This document shows, piece after piece, positions 47,925 to 60,029 of a stretch of 64,000 nucleotides of DNA (the stretch's first letter is position 1; every line of letters begins with the position of its first letter). The stretch lies in NCBI RefSeq assembly GCF_910592395.1, contig NC_088320.1:14880501-14944500 (forward strand), given 5' to 3'. The DNA is from Lineus longissimus (Eukaryota > Nemertea > Pilidiophora > Heteronemertea > Lineidae). The notes beneath the pieces are model-generated. The model worked only from the letters and a program-made list of their open reading frames with translations, did not search any database and was not told the DNA's origin. The translations under genes and the position numbers were made by a program.

Positions 47925-48449
47925 GAGAATAAGGTATTTATGATTTATGATGTAACAAAAGGGCATTTTGGAGCCAACCTGGTCATGAGGAGTGCTAGGG
48001 CAAAGAAACGCCCATGGTTTAGATAAACATTTCGGGGAAAAGGTTTTGAAAGAAAATGAATATTTCCCACCCTTCAGATGAAAGTCCTGCCCCCCTCCGC
48101 ATCCAGTTAAGAACTCCGTGTGATATGTGATGTATCCTGGTAATGTAGCAGTCTCTGGCATGTCTTGGACACGGAAAGGCCATGCAATAAAGGGAAATAT
48201 CAGATACCACGGAAACCAAGATATACTAAAAATTGGTCCACAGAAGTTAGGAATCTGAGTCAACGATGATGCAAATCGGTGTCGACACTGGATATTCATT
48301 TCCACTACAGCTGGGAACAGAAAGTAAAACAATCATAAATCCTTCTCACATGTGAGGGTGTCAGTTAGAGACATGCAGACATGCAGTTGGAATACTTTGC
48401 TCATACTTCATGTGGTGTAAACTAACAATCATTTATCAGCTCCACTTGC

Positions 48450-48790
48450 TGACCGAACAAGCATGGTCCCAGGGCATACATATTGCTTGGACATGCATGG
48501 CGCCTTGACATGCGTGGTGCCTGGACATGTATGTTGCTTTGACAAGAATATATCCTCTGGGCATGCATGGTGCCTGGGCATACTGGTGCCTTGACAAGCA
48601 TGGTGCTTGGACATGCTTGATGCCTGCATATGCGTTGCACCTAAATATGCATGGTCCCTGGACATGCATGCTGTCTGGACCTGCATGGTACCTGGAGTTG
48701 CATGGTGCCTTGAGAAGCTTGGTGCCTTTTCAAGCATAGTACTTGGACATGATTGGTGCCTGGACATGTGTGGTGCCTGGACATGCATTT
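48450..48790. repeat. 17-bp minisatellite, array 3
   Basis: About 20 units related to array 1 but with private variants (ACCTGGAGTTGCATGG, AGAAGCTTGGTGCC). It ends at CATTTTTGACGGGTGAT, where homology to 34187 of copy 1 resumes. Confidence 0.95.
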
Positions 48791-49358
48791 TTGACGGGTG
48801 ATGGATATTCGAGGGTGTGGTAAATCGTGTTTAGACATGACATATTTGCTATGGGTGGGGCATCTCACAACCGATACTACAGTACAGTAGAAATGGTGTC
48901 ATGGGAGGTGGGGTCCATTGTGATGTTATTACAGTAATATTTGTCTATATCTGCCAAAAGTGGATCACAGTATTTGAAATATGCCAGAGCTGATGCTTTG
49001 GTTATTGATACAGATTGCAAGTCTCAGACTGAAACATATGGACAATTAATTACAAGTATCTGAAATAACTGAAGGTAAGTATTGAGTAATAAGACTGATA
49101 TAGAAGAATTAAATGTATTTTTTTTAATCAACAGTGCATGTACCTGGATTTATCAATCTCAGGTGAAATTCAATATTTTATAAAACGTTAATTACAACAG
49201 TGTGCCTTGAAGGAATTACCTTGTCCACGTATAAGTTTCCTCCAAAAGAGTGTATAATTGCCATATTAAGAGTACAGTAACATATTTCATAAGTTTTAAT
49301 GTTAGAGCTGGGGAGATAATGAAAATATACATGTATGGTATGCACAGGATACTGTAAT

Positions 49359-50370
49359 AAGGAATCTAGGTAATAAAGGTACAGGAAAAAAAGGTACAGG
49401 AAAAAAGGTACGGAAATAAAGGTACAGGAAATAAAGGTACAGGAAATAAAGTACCGGAAATAAAGGTACCGGAAAAAAAGGTACTGGAAAAATAGGTACA
49501 CAAAATGGCATAAATAGGTAAAAAAGGTACACAATTAAAAAAGAAATCATTTGAATTCTCTCTTTTTCTATTCATAACTTTAACTTTATTTGTGGCGTAG
49601 GCATTGCATAGGCCTTAGAAATAGGTATATCAAATTTCCAGTATACCGTTATGGTTTTCCAGAGTGAAAACACGGCTATCAAGATCATGATGATTGTAGA
49701 GATTCTAAGACAATTCCCACTGCAAAAGGGTTAACCGATAAATGCACCAATGTTCAAGTTAAATTGCAATTAATCAATAAACATTCATCATAGAGCTGGA
49801 CCCAATTGACAATGTGCCTGGCCAATTAGGTCTTAACAGACAAATTATTAGATTTCAGACCAAACACAAGCTTTTCGGGAAAATGACGAGAATCTTAATG
49901 TGAACTGTTAGGTAGGATGCCAGGTGCGCCCCCACCCCCTTTCCCAAGATCCTGGATCCGCTCCTAATAAGAATACGACTCAATTATTCAAAAATTTAAA
50001 AGAACATGAATGTACATGTCGTTATTACCCCAAAAAACGTCAGCTCCCCTGTTGGGCAACCTCTTCCATGAATTTTCCTCAAATTCATTCCGTAACAAAA
50101 TTGTCCGCAATGTATTAAACTATTTTAAGGCACCACCTTAGTCACAGTAGAAGAAAAATGGGCAAGAAAAGATTAAGACATAGGCCGAGTCTGAACCAGT
50201 TGAAGAGAATAATATTCTGAAAAAAGATTGTGTACCTTTTTTACCTATTTATGCCATTTTGTGTACCCTTTTTTCCGGTACCTTTTTTCCGGTACTTTTA
50301 TTTCCAGTACTTTTATTTCCTGTACTTTAATTTCCTGTACCTTTTTTCCTGTACCTTTTTTACCGTATAC
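49359..50370. mobile_element. Foldback-like element X with iterated GGTAC motif arms
   Basis: Arms of about 150-170 bases (49360-49533 and 50231-50370) are inverted copies built from iterations of AAAGGTACAGGAAATA. The innermost 38 bases match almost perfectly (AATGGCATAAATAGGTAAAA). The 700-bp centre has no recognised frame. CTGTAAT flanks both sides (49352-49358, 50371-50377), and copy 1 has a single CTGTAAT at 34765-34771, the empty site. Long inverted repeats made of short tandem motifs are the mark of foldback elements (Drosophila FB, sea urchin TU). Confidence 0.85.
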
Positions 50371-50790
50371 CTGTAATCAGGTAGACTTTGTTTGTATGTC
50401 TTAGTGTAGTAGTTAATATTGAGTTTCTATAATGTAACTGAATTCTAATTTAACAACTACGTTTATAGGAAATGTACACAGTGTCGCCTGCTCCCATTCA
50501 TTCATACTATAGCTGAATTCTTATCATAGGCCATGGATGTATCATTTAACATACTTCCATGATCGGGCAGACTCAAAGTAATTGTATAACTATATGTATT
50601 GCATAATCGACACTCGCGTAAGAAATAGACCATAACATTTTCATCATGTCACTGACACTGTAGCTTCTAATTTTGATACATTCCCTTTGTGTTTTAAATA
50701 ACTTGATATTTACTATATATTTACTATTTAATATATTTAATATTTAAAAAATTCAAATCCTATATACATAGATACCATTTACACATAAAT

Positions 50791-51368
50791 TTACATTACA
50801 ATGCCAGACAGACCCAAGAACTCATTTTCCTTCAGAAGAGCAATCTCCAGCTGTAGCTTTTCTATTCGAAGGCCAGCATCTTTCTGAAGTACTTCTTGAG
50901 TACGTGTTGTGGCCTTCTGCGTCACAAGTGTTTTCAAATGTTTCTATTATTCTCTGCAGTGTAGGGTCGGCCTGTGGCATCTTTCCCCCTCCGCCAGTCC
51001 CTCTCTGGTGTTTTTGCTGCAGGGAATGGATCTCTTTCGCCTTTGAAAGCTGCTGGTTCCAATTTTCCCTGCAGTTGTTCCCGGTCCTTGTGGCGACTCC
51101 CAAGGAACTAACCATTAGGGCAATTTCATCCCATTTGGGTTTTTTTCATTTTGTTTGTCACATCTGACGAAAACTTTGATCGCAAGATCCCAAGTTCATT
51201 TATCACAACATCAACTAAAACTTGGGTCTCTGAGTGTGAAAAATTTGGTTTTCTCTCCCTTTTCTGCTTTTGAGATGAATGATTCTCAATGGGGGCAGCC
51301 ATCTTGCATGTCTTGCTTTCGATAGGAGGACCAAATGCATTATGGGAAATGTCCCTAGCAACTAACAT
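50791..51368 (-). pseudogene. Myb/SANT-like DNA-binding protein remnant (NAIF1/Harbinger-associated type)
   Basis: Minus strand reads KPNFSHSETQVLVDVVINEL, then VTNKMKK, then after a frameshift in the A/C run near 51128 WDEIALMVSSLGVATRTGNN and CRENWNQQLSKAKE, then GGKMPQADPTLQRIIETFEN. After a second frameshift near 50930 it reads VLQKDAGLRIEKLQLEIALL and KENEFLGLSGIVM, a C-terminal heptad helix. This is the layout of the Myb/SANT-like domain proteins, many of which partner Harbinger transposases. Two frameshifts make it inactive. It lies in a part of copy 2 that is missing from copy 1, consistent with transposon origin. Confidence 0.7.
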
Positions 51369-51999
51369 TGATTTACTTAAAAGTAGCGTTAGTTAACATT
51401 GGGCCTAACATTGATTTGTGAACTCAATTTTAGCGTTATGTTAGCTAACGCTTAGTTAGGGACTTTAACATAAAAAGATAAACTAACATACTTTTATCAC
51501 CATAACTTTTGTGCAACCGGCCCCAGGGGCCATTATACTCGCTGTATGATACTTAATAGACATTTCATGCATCCTTACTAACTTTATCAAAAATAATTCA
51601 GTAATATATCACACTTTTTTGGTTTTGGCCCCCTGGTGACCAAGTCAAAACTCAGACCGGACCAAAATTTAGTGACAGAAGTCATGTATGGTGTCACCTG
51701 TACCAAGTTTCAAGTTTATGACTTTAGCGGTTAAGAAACGTGTCACTGTTTCTACAACAGGATACGGACGACGACACGGACCAACAAGACGCAGGATGAC
51801 GCCAACAAGTCATATAATGCAAGTAAGTGCTAAAGCAAAAACATGGCAAATTAGTACATGTGCTGCTCAGCAGTGGCAGTTGTCAGTTTTGAACATTGGT
51901 ATGTACAAGTATAAGAAATTGACCTCATGGGTAGTATTAACGCCCTTATAATCAGGTAAGTATATGACATTTGCTTGCGTTGAACTGCATACCCCATTT

Positions 52000-52860
52000 C
52001 TTTGCCCAAATCTCAAGGTTTCTTAGGTCCTGTTGCAGAGTGTGCTGGTCCTCGATCGAATGTGTGGCTCTGTACAGCAGTCACACTTCTTGAAAACTGG
52101 TGTGACTAAGCCTTCTTCCAGTCCTTGGAGAGCTGCCCAGTGTTCAGTGACTGTCTAAAGATAGCCGTTAGGGGTGGCGCTATCTTTGCAGCCGCCTCCT
52201 TCAGTACCCGGTTGTGGATGTCATCCGGGCCACAGGCCTTGCCGCTTTCGAGCAGTTTCTTAATGCCCTCTTCACTGGTGTTGAGCTGTGATATATGTCC
52301 GGTTTCCTGTTGCCGTCTGGTTTGGGGAGATCCTCTGCCTTGTCTTCTTGGGTGATGACTTGAATAGTTCATTGAGGATTTCTGCTGCAACTACTATTTT
52401 GCCTTTTCGTTTAGGGGGAGATACCAGTGCTATCATATTTCTGTGTTTTGTCATAGCAAAGGAAGGCATTTCTGTTGTTGTTCTCCAGGCTTAGACTTAG
52501 AAACTTTGTCAAGTAGTTCCGATGAGTTAGGTACAGGACTTTCCTGGCTTTCTTCTTTTGATTCTTATACTTCGTCTTGTTAGCTTCGGTAGGGTGTTTC
52601 GTCAACTTCTTGAAAAGACGGTTCTTTTTCTTGATCGATCTTCTTGTCTCACCATTCACCCACGGAAAGCTGTTATTGGTCTTGATCATCTGATTGGGAT
52701 GTGTCGATTGATCGCGCCTTGTATTCCAGCTTTGAGCACGGACCAGTTTTCATCCACGTTTCTCTCCTCTTGATGTTTCACGAAGTTGGGGTGTAGGTCA
52801 CGTATTTCTGCTCTGACTTCATCCCAGTCGGCCTTTTTGAAGACCGGGACTTGTCTTTTA
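52000..52860 (-). mobile_element. Non-LTR retrotransposon remnant, copy 2 (longer)
   Basis: Same reverse-transcriptase blocks as copy 1 (ACGPDDIHNRVLKEAAAKIA, FRQSLNTGQLSKDW), plus the upstream endonuclease-RT linker: NNSFPWVNGETRRSIKKKNR, then YKNQKKKARKVLYLTHRNYL. It keeps about 285 bases that copy 1 lost, while missing 9 bases that copy 1 has. Broken by stops; inactive. Confidence 0.85.
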
Positions 52861-53989
52861 TTATTTGATGTACCTTGAGTTTAATATCACAGAGTGTGAT
52901 TACCAAGTAATGGTCTCCTTACCTTGGTGCTGTCTGGATTATTTTTTTAAGTGAGGGGTGACTCGTGAAAAAGAGACAAAAGTTGTTCTCTCCTCCAGTC
53001 GGTTCCATTTACATTTGTGAGAGGGAGTGTGAGTTGGCCATCTCTAGTGGTCTCTTGCAAATTACGCTTGTTCTAGCGCCAGAATTTCTTTCCCGCTCCC
53101 AGATGCCGGGGAATTCCGTGACGTAATTTACATTTCTCCTCGTCAGCAGGGTCACTAAGGGCAGTGAAGGCAGTGTTTTTTAACCGAGATTTGGGTGGCT
53201 TAAGCCTTACAAGTTACTCATTCTTTCCCATTTCTCTTTCTTTCGAGGCCACGTTAGGAAAAGAAGTCGAATGTGCGCAGTGTATATTCAAGTGTTCGAA
53301 AAACAGCAAGTAATATCACCCGCCACCGATGTTGATTTGGGCTCCCCTCGATTTGCTTAACAACAAGGAAAATACATATCTACAGCAAGACGTCACAGTA
53401 CTTTTTAGATCAATGACTACAGGCAGCGCATTACAAGTGCTAGTAGAGAATCGACCCACGGAAGGCTAACTCGGGTCAAATCGGAGTAACATCGGAATAG
53501 CGTGATAATTTAGTCAGATTTTTAATTTTTTTTCTTCTTAATTGTTTTGTGCAATTTTTTTATGGAAACTACATGTAATTTAATGTAGAATAAGAGGTGC
53601 CTGGGCAGCCCACAGCTGGGTAATATTGGTCTTAGTGATACCAATGGTCCTTTAAGTCCAACCTCGGCTGCGAAAAGTTTCCTAGGCCAGGATCAAGTGA
53701 AAAGGGCTAGAAATAACGGACAACGCATTTTTTACGATGTTCGATGCGAAACAAAATAGGAAAAATGTTTAATACTTTAATACTGAAGGAGTAATGCATT
53801 CACCGTGTTCATTAAAGGATATCGAAATCAGATGTTTCAATATTGGTCCATTACTCAACTTAATAACGCAAAGTCAGTTTTTTAAAGTAACTTTACTGAG
53901 TCAAAAGTGAAGAAATATCTAGAGGTTTTCTGAACCTTAGCAATTTTGAAATAATCAGAGAAATCACATGAAAACCCTTCCATTAGACC

Positions 53990-56255
53990 ATGGCTCATCA
54001 TGTCTCTCCACTGCTCAGCAGTGTATTATACATACACATGGCTATGTATTCTATATTGTCATTCCATATGGTCATTTCTTTGAGAATCTTTGAGCGAGTG
54101 CATTGGGAAGGCTATCCCACCGAGAAGGAGGTATCTCTGACGAGATCTCTACTGCAGTGCTCTATTTTTCTACCATCGGGAAGACATGTGGTAGGTTTTA
54201 GTGTTGAGTGCAAAGCGCAAACCACTTGCACAATACATTCATCACAGCATGAAGATGGGACAGGTACAAAATTAAACAAAAAAGGAGCAGACATCTGGAT
54301 GGAGCGGGTAGGTAGAGGTAATGACCAAAGTGTTATCATATCCTCGGAAACCCTACTGACAAATAGACCTTTTCGTATTTGAATCCACAGCGTCTAATCA
54401 TATCATCATTCGGATCGGAAAATTACATCGCATGAGGCACAAGTGTGCAAGGGTCATAAACCTACCATGAACATACTCTTAACCTACTTGGACGTGGGAC
54501 TTACCCAACAGGAGGGAAATACCCCTGCGTGACACTATGCGCCGCCAATTGTGGTATCACACTAATGTTATTACTATCAACACCTGTTTTCCTCTACGTA
54601 CTGACGAGGGTCCAGTCCGTGTCTCCTGCAATACACACACGTGCCTTATTAGTTTTTTGTTGCAATTTGGACGAGTGGGCGGGAAAGAGAATCCACGGAA
54701 ACTACCACCGACTGCTCTTTTATTCTCTGTACCTCCCCCGTCATGCACAGCTTATCAATATCAATGCTATTCGATTTATCAGTTTGGACATCGTAAAGAT
54801 TAATGCACGGCTAAATAACCATTGAAGTCATGACCGATTAGTCAGGTTTTGACGGATATAAGTGTAAGCGAGCAGCATCCCAAAAGTCCAGTGGGGAACC
54901 ATATGCGATATAAGAGACTTTCAGCCCGTCGAGTCGCCTGCCTTTATAACGTGTCCCTATCGATTTTGCGTACGACGTCATCAGTTTGTGTACTTTGGAA
55001 GACACGTGGTACCGCATAAGTATAAGAACTGTATTCCATACGTGATGCAATACGCATGATATTGAACGATTTAACTCGCATTTGCAGCTAAATTTAGTCT
55101 GCTATGAGCTGTTCACAAATTGCGCACGGCTGAGTTATCGAAGCTCAAGCTCATTTTATGACCGACTTACGTACCACTTATCCGTATGCGACGTACGTAT
55201 TTTCCATATGGATAACTGGTACGTTTTGACAGTGCTGAAGGTCACTAGTTACCAAACTTCGCGTTCTTCTCATCTCAGATCCGAATAGATTCGCTACGTT
55301 TCGGCTACAACGAAGGTTTCGACTGAAGAAAACTACTCCGAGACATATACTGGGTATTGTTTACTGTCCTAAACAACAGTTCTTTCTCTTACATTCATGT
55401 GGTGGCATTTTTCAAATGATGAATCCTCCATCCTTTTTTATTGCATATTACCCAGGCTCAATTCCTACACAAAAACATCTCTTTAACCTACAAAAACGGG
55501 TCACAGATGTATTATATTTTAAAGCATATCTGCTTGTGTTCTGTTTACATTCCTCTCGCAGTAAGTTGTATGTAGATTTATACAGTTATAGCGGAAGGTT
55601 TGTATCTCATGTTACTCTGAACTACACCATAAGTGGTTTAAGATGCAGCCCAATGTTGTCAGATGACATGAGTCATGTGATAGTTTCGACTCAAAATCTT
55701 ACCAGAACAACCAAACAAGGCAAGCCTTATTACGATCTGATTATTTTTGAAATTGACCATCGCTCCGAACAAGATATTGCATTTACTCATCCAAATTTGA
55801 TAACGTCCTTCCCAGGTGAAAAAAGGCAGGTCCGCCCTCTTCATCGGGCAGTGTGGTCGAATGCAAATATTTTGATTTATCTCATAAAGAAAAGAACAGT
55901 AATTGTATTTCGCTACAAAGAAGGTTACTACAGACTGCTTTACAAGCCGAAGTTTAATATGGGAAAAATCTATCATGGGACATGGGATCATGTCAACAGC
56001 GGATTAATATCTTTCGAACGGAAGGATAAAGGGAAATATAGATCCTATACACTTTTTAGGTTGTCATTTAGAGAAGACAACAAGTCGATGCATTTGACAA
56101 GAGTTCCAGGTTTCGAAGTGCGGTGCCCAGCTCGCTGTCACATATATCCAATATTAGCAATCAGTTCAAATGGAATGCTTTTCTCTCGCAAACATTTCAT
56201 CGGCGTGAAACCAATAGTAGTTGATCACTTCCGCATGATGCCTGGACATGACTGA
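53990..56255 (+). CDS. Unrecognised two-exon gene, 434 aa, copy 2
   Basis: Paralogue of 37879-40260. Exons 53990-54317 and 55279-56255, same ATG context, same phase-1 donor (AGAG then GTAATG), and acceptor TTCTTCTCATCTCAG, better than that of copy 1. Alignment of the two proteins needs no gap: 2 differences in the 109 residues of exon 1 and about 45 in the 324 of exon 2. Flanking non-coding sequence has several indels (2-base gaps near 54325 and 54645). Lack of indels or stops in the coding part of both copies supports real genes. Function unknown; beta-propeller-like block pattern as in copy 1. Confidence 0.6.
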
Positions 56256-56390
56256 TCCTATTCAAGTTGCAATATGCATTAGGTGCCAAGCAGAACATCT
56301 ATTAAACCAAGTATTGATTGAAATTAAACATCTAACAAGTGTTAGCAAGACCTATACGAACAAAGTGATACCTCTCTCATCGTTATACTT

Positions 56391-57441
56391 ATGGCAAGCG
56401 GAGTGTCCAGTAATTAAAAAAACCTAGATTTATTAAAAAAAAACAGGTTTTTTGCCTAATAAACTAAGTTTATTTGGAAAAAAATATAGTTTTTTTTAAA
56501 ACAACCTTGTTGGTTAGTTAATAAATCGAGTTTCTTTATTAAAACCAAGTTTTTTTACTTTCTTTCCTAATAAAGTAGGTTTTTTAACAGAAACTAACAT
56601 TTATGCTGAAAAACCTTGTTTATTACCTAAAAAACTTGTTTTTTTTTACCACATAATCGTATAAAATATAAGTTTCTGTACAGAAATGTCCATTTATTCA
56701 ATAAAACAAGGTTTATTACCAAAACAACCTAGTTTATTCAAAAAAACTAAGTTTATTACTGATAAACCTAATTTTTTTTAAAAACCTGGTTTATTAGAAA
56801 ACTTACATTTTAAAACCTCGATCCTACCTACATTGAGTTATCTGGATGAGGTTAGGGTCTCACTAACTAGCTTACAGAGTGCAGTGCAGTGCAGCATTAG
56901 TACCACGTGGTGCCGAGGTTGCCCATTCTCGTCCCGATAACATCGCGGATTTGTGTACATGGGGCGAGGTAGAAAATACAAGTTTCTCGATAGAAAGTAG
57001 GTTTTTGCACGCCGTTTGTCCAGTTATTCAAAACAACCTACATTTTTACAATAAAACCAGGTTTTATTGCAAAAAACTAAATTGTTTTGTATAAAACCAA
57101 GTTTTTTACGTAAAAAAGGTAGCTTTATTAGCCATTTGTCCAGTTATTGTTAATAAACCAAGATTCTTTCCTATAAAACTAAGTTTATTACCACTGGATG
57201 AAAAACTTACATTTTAGGGAATAAAATCAAGTTTATTTGTTAAACTTGACATTTGTGGATAGAAACAAGGTTTATTAGGTAAAAATTTGGTTTTATTAAA
57301 GAAACTCAGTTTATTAGCTAATAAACAAGGTTGTTTAAAAAAACCTATATTTTTTCCAAATAAACTTAGTTTATTAGGTAAAAAACCAGGTTTTTTGAAT
57401 AAATTTAGGTTTTTTTAATTACTGGACACTCCGCTTGCCAT
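56391..57441. mobile_element. Foldback-like element Y with iterated TTTATTA motif arms
   Basis: Termini ATGGCAAGCGGAGTGTCCAG and its inverse are perfect over about 36 bases; inward, arms of about 350-400 bases consist of iterated motifs such as AAACCTAGTTTATTA, inverted on the other side. Centre (56815-57000) is ordinary sequence with no supported gene. Flanks TTATACTT (56383-56390) and ATATACTT (57442-57449) form a 7-8 bp target duplication; copy 1 has one TTATACTT at 44699-44706, the empty site. Confidence 0.85.
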
Positions 57442-57951
57442 ATATACTTGCTAAGAAAACTGAGCAACTTCGATTTTTGTGAAGGGCTAAACTATGCTTA
57501 TTTATTGATCACGTCAATTTATTTTTTTTAGCCTGACTAACACATTTTGTTTGCGGGGAATACTTAGCACGGGGTTTCAATAAAATACTTCACTAGGCAG
57601 AAGCAATCCGATAAGTTCAACGGATATTGAATTTATTCTCAAAATTAGAACTAATTGCTCGTTTATCTGCCAATAGATACAGAGTGTTAACCATTCTTCT
57701 TTAATTCATACTTGGTGATACGTGTTTCTTCTTGTGCTTTGGCATCCATTGGACGTTCAGAAGCTCGTTGAATGGGCTTAAGTACAATGGATATCAAGCA
57801 GATTTAGATTTATAAGTCTGGGTGGATTTTTTCATCAAAGGTAAACGAGATGTTAGTCTCTTTTTGGCTCGTCGGAGGGGAGTCTCTATGATAACGCAGT
57901 ATCCGTCGTCAGTCTTCATCGTCTTCTAACATTTTAATGTTAAGACTTATC

Positions 57952-58290
57952 AGTAGTAGGTATAATGTCCCTTACAACGCCCAAAATCCGAGGCCCGAAG
58001 TCCGAGGGTCCCGGGGCGTTGAAAGGTGCATCCTTCGACGCCCGCGACAAATGCCCTCCCGTGATATTGTGATTGAAGAATTTTTTCCGCGCTTCGTGTG
58101 AGCACTCAAAATTTCGGCGCCTACCGTCTGCGCTGTCCACGGGAGGGCATTCGTCGCGTAGCAGAGTACAAGCAGCCCGATGCCGCAACGAGCACAGATT
58201 AATGTGCACTCTTATTCGCGCTCCTCCTGAGGTTTTACGGGCTGCTGTCACAAGCCGAGCGGAGCGAAGAGTGTGGATCAATTAGGGTCT
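57952..58290. repeat. GC-rich segment with 21-bp inverted repeat
   Basis: CGCGACAAATGCCCTCCCGTG (about 58042-58062) recurs inverted near 58138-58158 with one mismatch, around a 75-bp loop. Much richer in CpG than its neighbours. Begins exactly where homology to copy 1 stops. A minus-strand frame of 113 codons here is arginine-rich and not recognised. Confidence 0.55.
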
Positions 58291-59636
58291 CCACCATCGG
58301 GGAAGTCTGTTCGGGGCAAATAGCTTACTGAAGCATTATGTTGCTATAACTGGGATGTTGTCAGTCTCTAGGCAATCCTTGTCATCGACTATGCATAGAG
58401 ACTGCTCATCCGAGCTTAAACTATGACGCGAATTGCCTCGACTCGTCGCCACATTTTAGGGGCCCCGTTTCCTCAATGTCCGTTTAACTCCAAAGCAACA
58501 AGGTCTGTCCTCTTCGTCTCGCATGGTGGCCGGGTTTGTATAGCGCGGGAAGAGGAGGACAGGACAACTCTCTTGCGCCACCCTTTTCCTGATGGAAGGG
58601 TGGATATTTTGACACGCACATGAAGAAAGAACAACTCATATACGACGTTATTTGTGATATGGAAAAACACTTTTATTTCTAATTTCCAAGTACACATTTT
58701 CAAATCTAGAAGAGAAATAGAGACAGAGCAATATTGAACATGACACATTGAAGCGCATCATGCATGTTCGTTTTCCCTTTTTATTTCGTTGCTCCTTCTC
58801 TGGAGTGGGAACTCTCAGTGGCAATCTCTAACGTGATCTTATAAACAACTGAGAAAAAGGGAATTTTAGCAGCGAACACTTTCTTAATTTCAAAACGTGT
58901 CTTCACTTAGCGGCACCCTTGTGGTTTGTCTATCAATACAATTCAATTCAATTTATTTCAACTGATTTTTAGGCCACATTTTTTGCAGCATGAAAATATA
59001 GACACATACAGCGGAATAATACAATAGGAAGACACGATGATACTTATGTACATAATAATACACATACACTAACGCCTCTGCTCTTTTACTTTTTGCAGAT
59101 ACGTGGCCGATAAATTTCGTAAAATTTCATAACGTTTGTAGACATGATATTGATAAATAATGATAAACGGTTGGTCGTACAAATGCAAATACAAGACATA
59201 TAAATCTTGTATCAATCGTAACCAGTATTTCTGAATCTTGGCTTTGCAATAGGAAAATACTTACGGCGGCCGCAATCTCCCAAAGCCGCAGTATTATGGG
59301 CCTTTGTTAAAACATTCATAAAACGCTTGCATGCACAATAGTGTACTCATTCAATTGAGGTGAACTCCTCATGGCCCCATAAGTCAAGATTGGGGATATC
59401 TTTGTGTCAAAGATCTTAAAGAATAAACGATTCGACAGCTCACAAAACAATCTCTAATGAGCGAAGACATTGGGCAACTGCTATCTTGCCTTTCTCTGCT
59501 ACATGATACAAACAAGAGCATGTACCTTTCTAATAGACAGACAACAGGAGCGATTGCTTTTCACTCATATACCAGTATTCATATGTTCAAAGTACAGGCT
59601 ATATAATTCATTTACAAAAAATATATACAACAACAG
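58291..59636. other. Intergenic, no recognisable gene
   Basis: Short frames only. A (AATTC)n-like scrap near 58938-58960 resembles the 3' tails of some retroposons, but no coding end is attached. Confidence 0.45.
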
Positions 59637-59829
59637 CAACAGTGATCCCGGTGTGGCGGGGATAGTAGTCCTAGGGCTGATAGTCCGTGTAACAATAGCC
59701 CGCATTGCTAAATGTTTTGGTTAGGGTTAGCGGTACAATAGATCATGCTGCTTAATTGGTCAAATACAATGCTACCGGACTATGACTCCAGGGGGACTAT
59801 ATCCGCTGTCACACCGGCAGTGACCCTCT
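59637..59829. mobile_element. About 190-bp MITE-like inverted-repeat element
   Basis: AGTGATCCCGGTGTGGC at the left recurs inverted at the right (GTCACACCGGCAGTGACC), and TAGTAGTCC / GGACTATG continue the pairing inward. No coding content. Confidence 0.55.
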
Positions 59830-60029
59830 AAAATTTACGGCATCGCCTATTATTGGAAGCAGGAATATCTGTCCAATGCATGTTACCGCACGGAAGGATA
59901 ATTAAGTGGGCGATACAGTCTGTTTCGTCACAAATGTTGTTTTCTTATCGAAGAGTTAGTTTGTTTTAAGCTGCGCGCGGTTGTCTTATTTGCGTATTTC
60001 TATGCCAAATATTTTTGTAAAGGTAAAAT

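Larger units (their letters stand above)
47925..57951. repeat. Segmental duplication, copy 2
   Basis: Collinear partner of 32347-45226. Copy-specific insertions here: the two foldback-like elements at 49359-50370 and 56391-57441 and the Myb/SANT remnant at about 50585-51525. It lacks 33475-34185, 36102-36790 and 40389-44693 of copy 1. Confidence 0.85.

Noticed and set aside
47871-48332. 153-codon minus-strand frame with hydrophobic N-terminus (also at 32484-32741)
   Set aside because: The frame is not kept in the diverged third copy near 45640-45860, has no recognised domain, and the two copies that share it are recent duplicates.
49178-49575. Hydrophobic minus-strand frames (FPVPLFPVPL type) that look like membrane proteins
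   Set aside because: They are translations of the iterated GGTACAGGAAATA arm of the foldback-like element, in three frames at once.
57940-58281. 113-codon arginine-rich minus-strand frame
   Set aside because: Falls on a GC-rich hairpin segment where stops are rare by composition; no domain or splice support.
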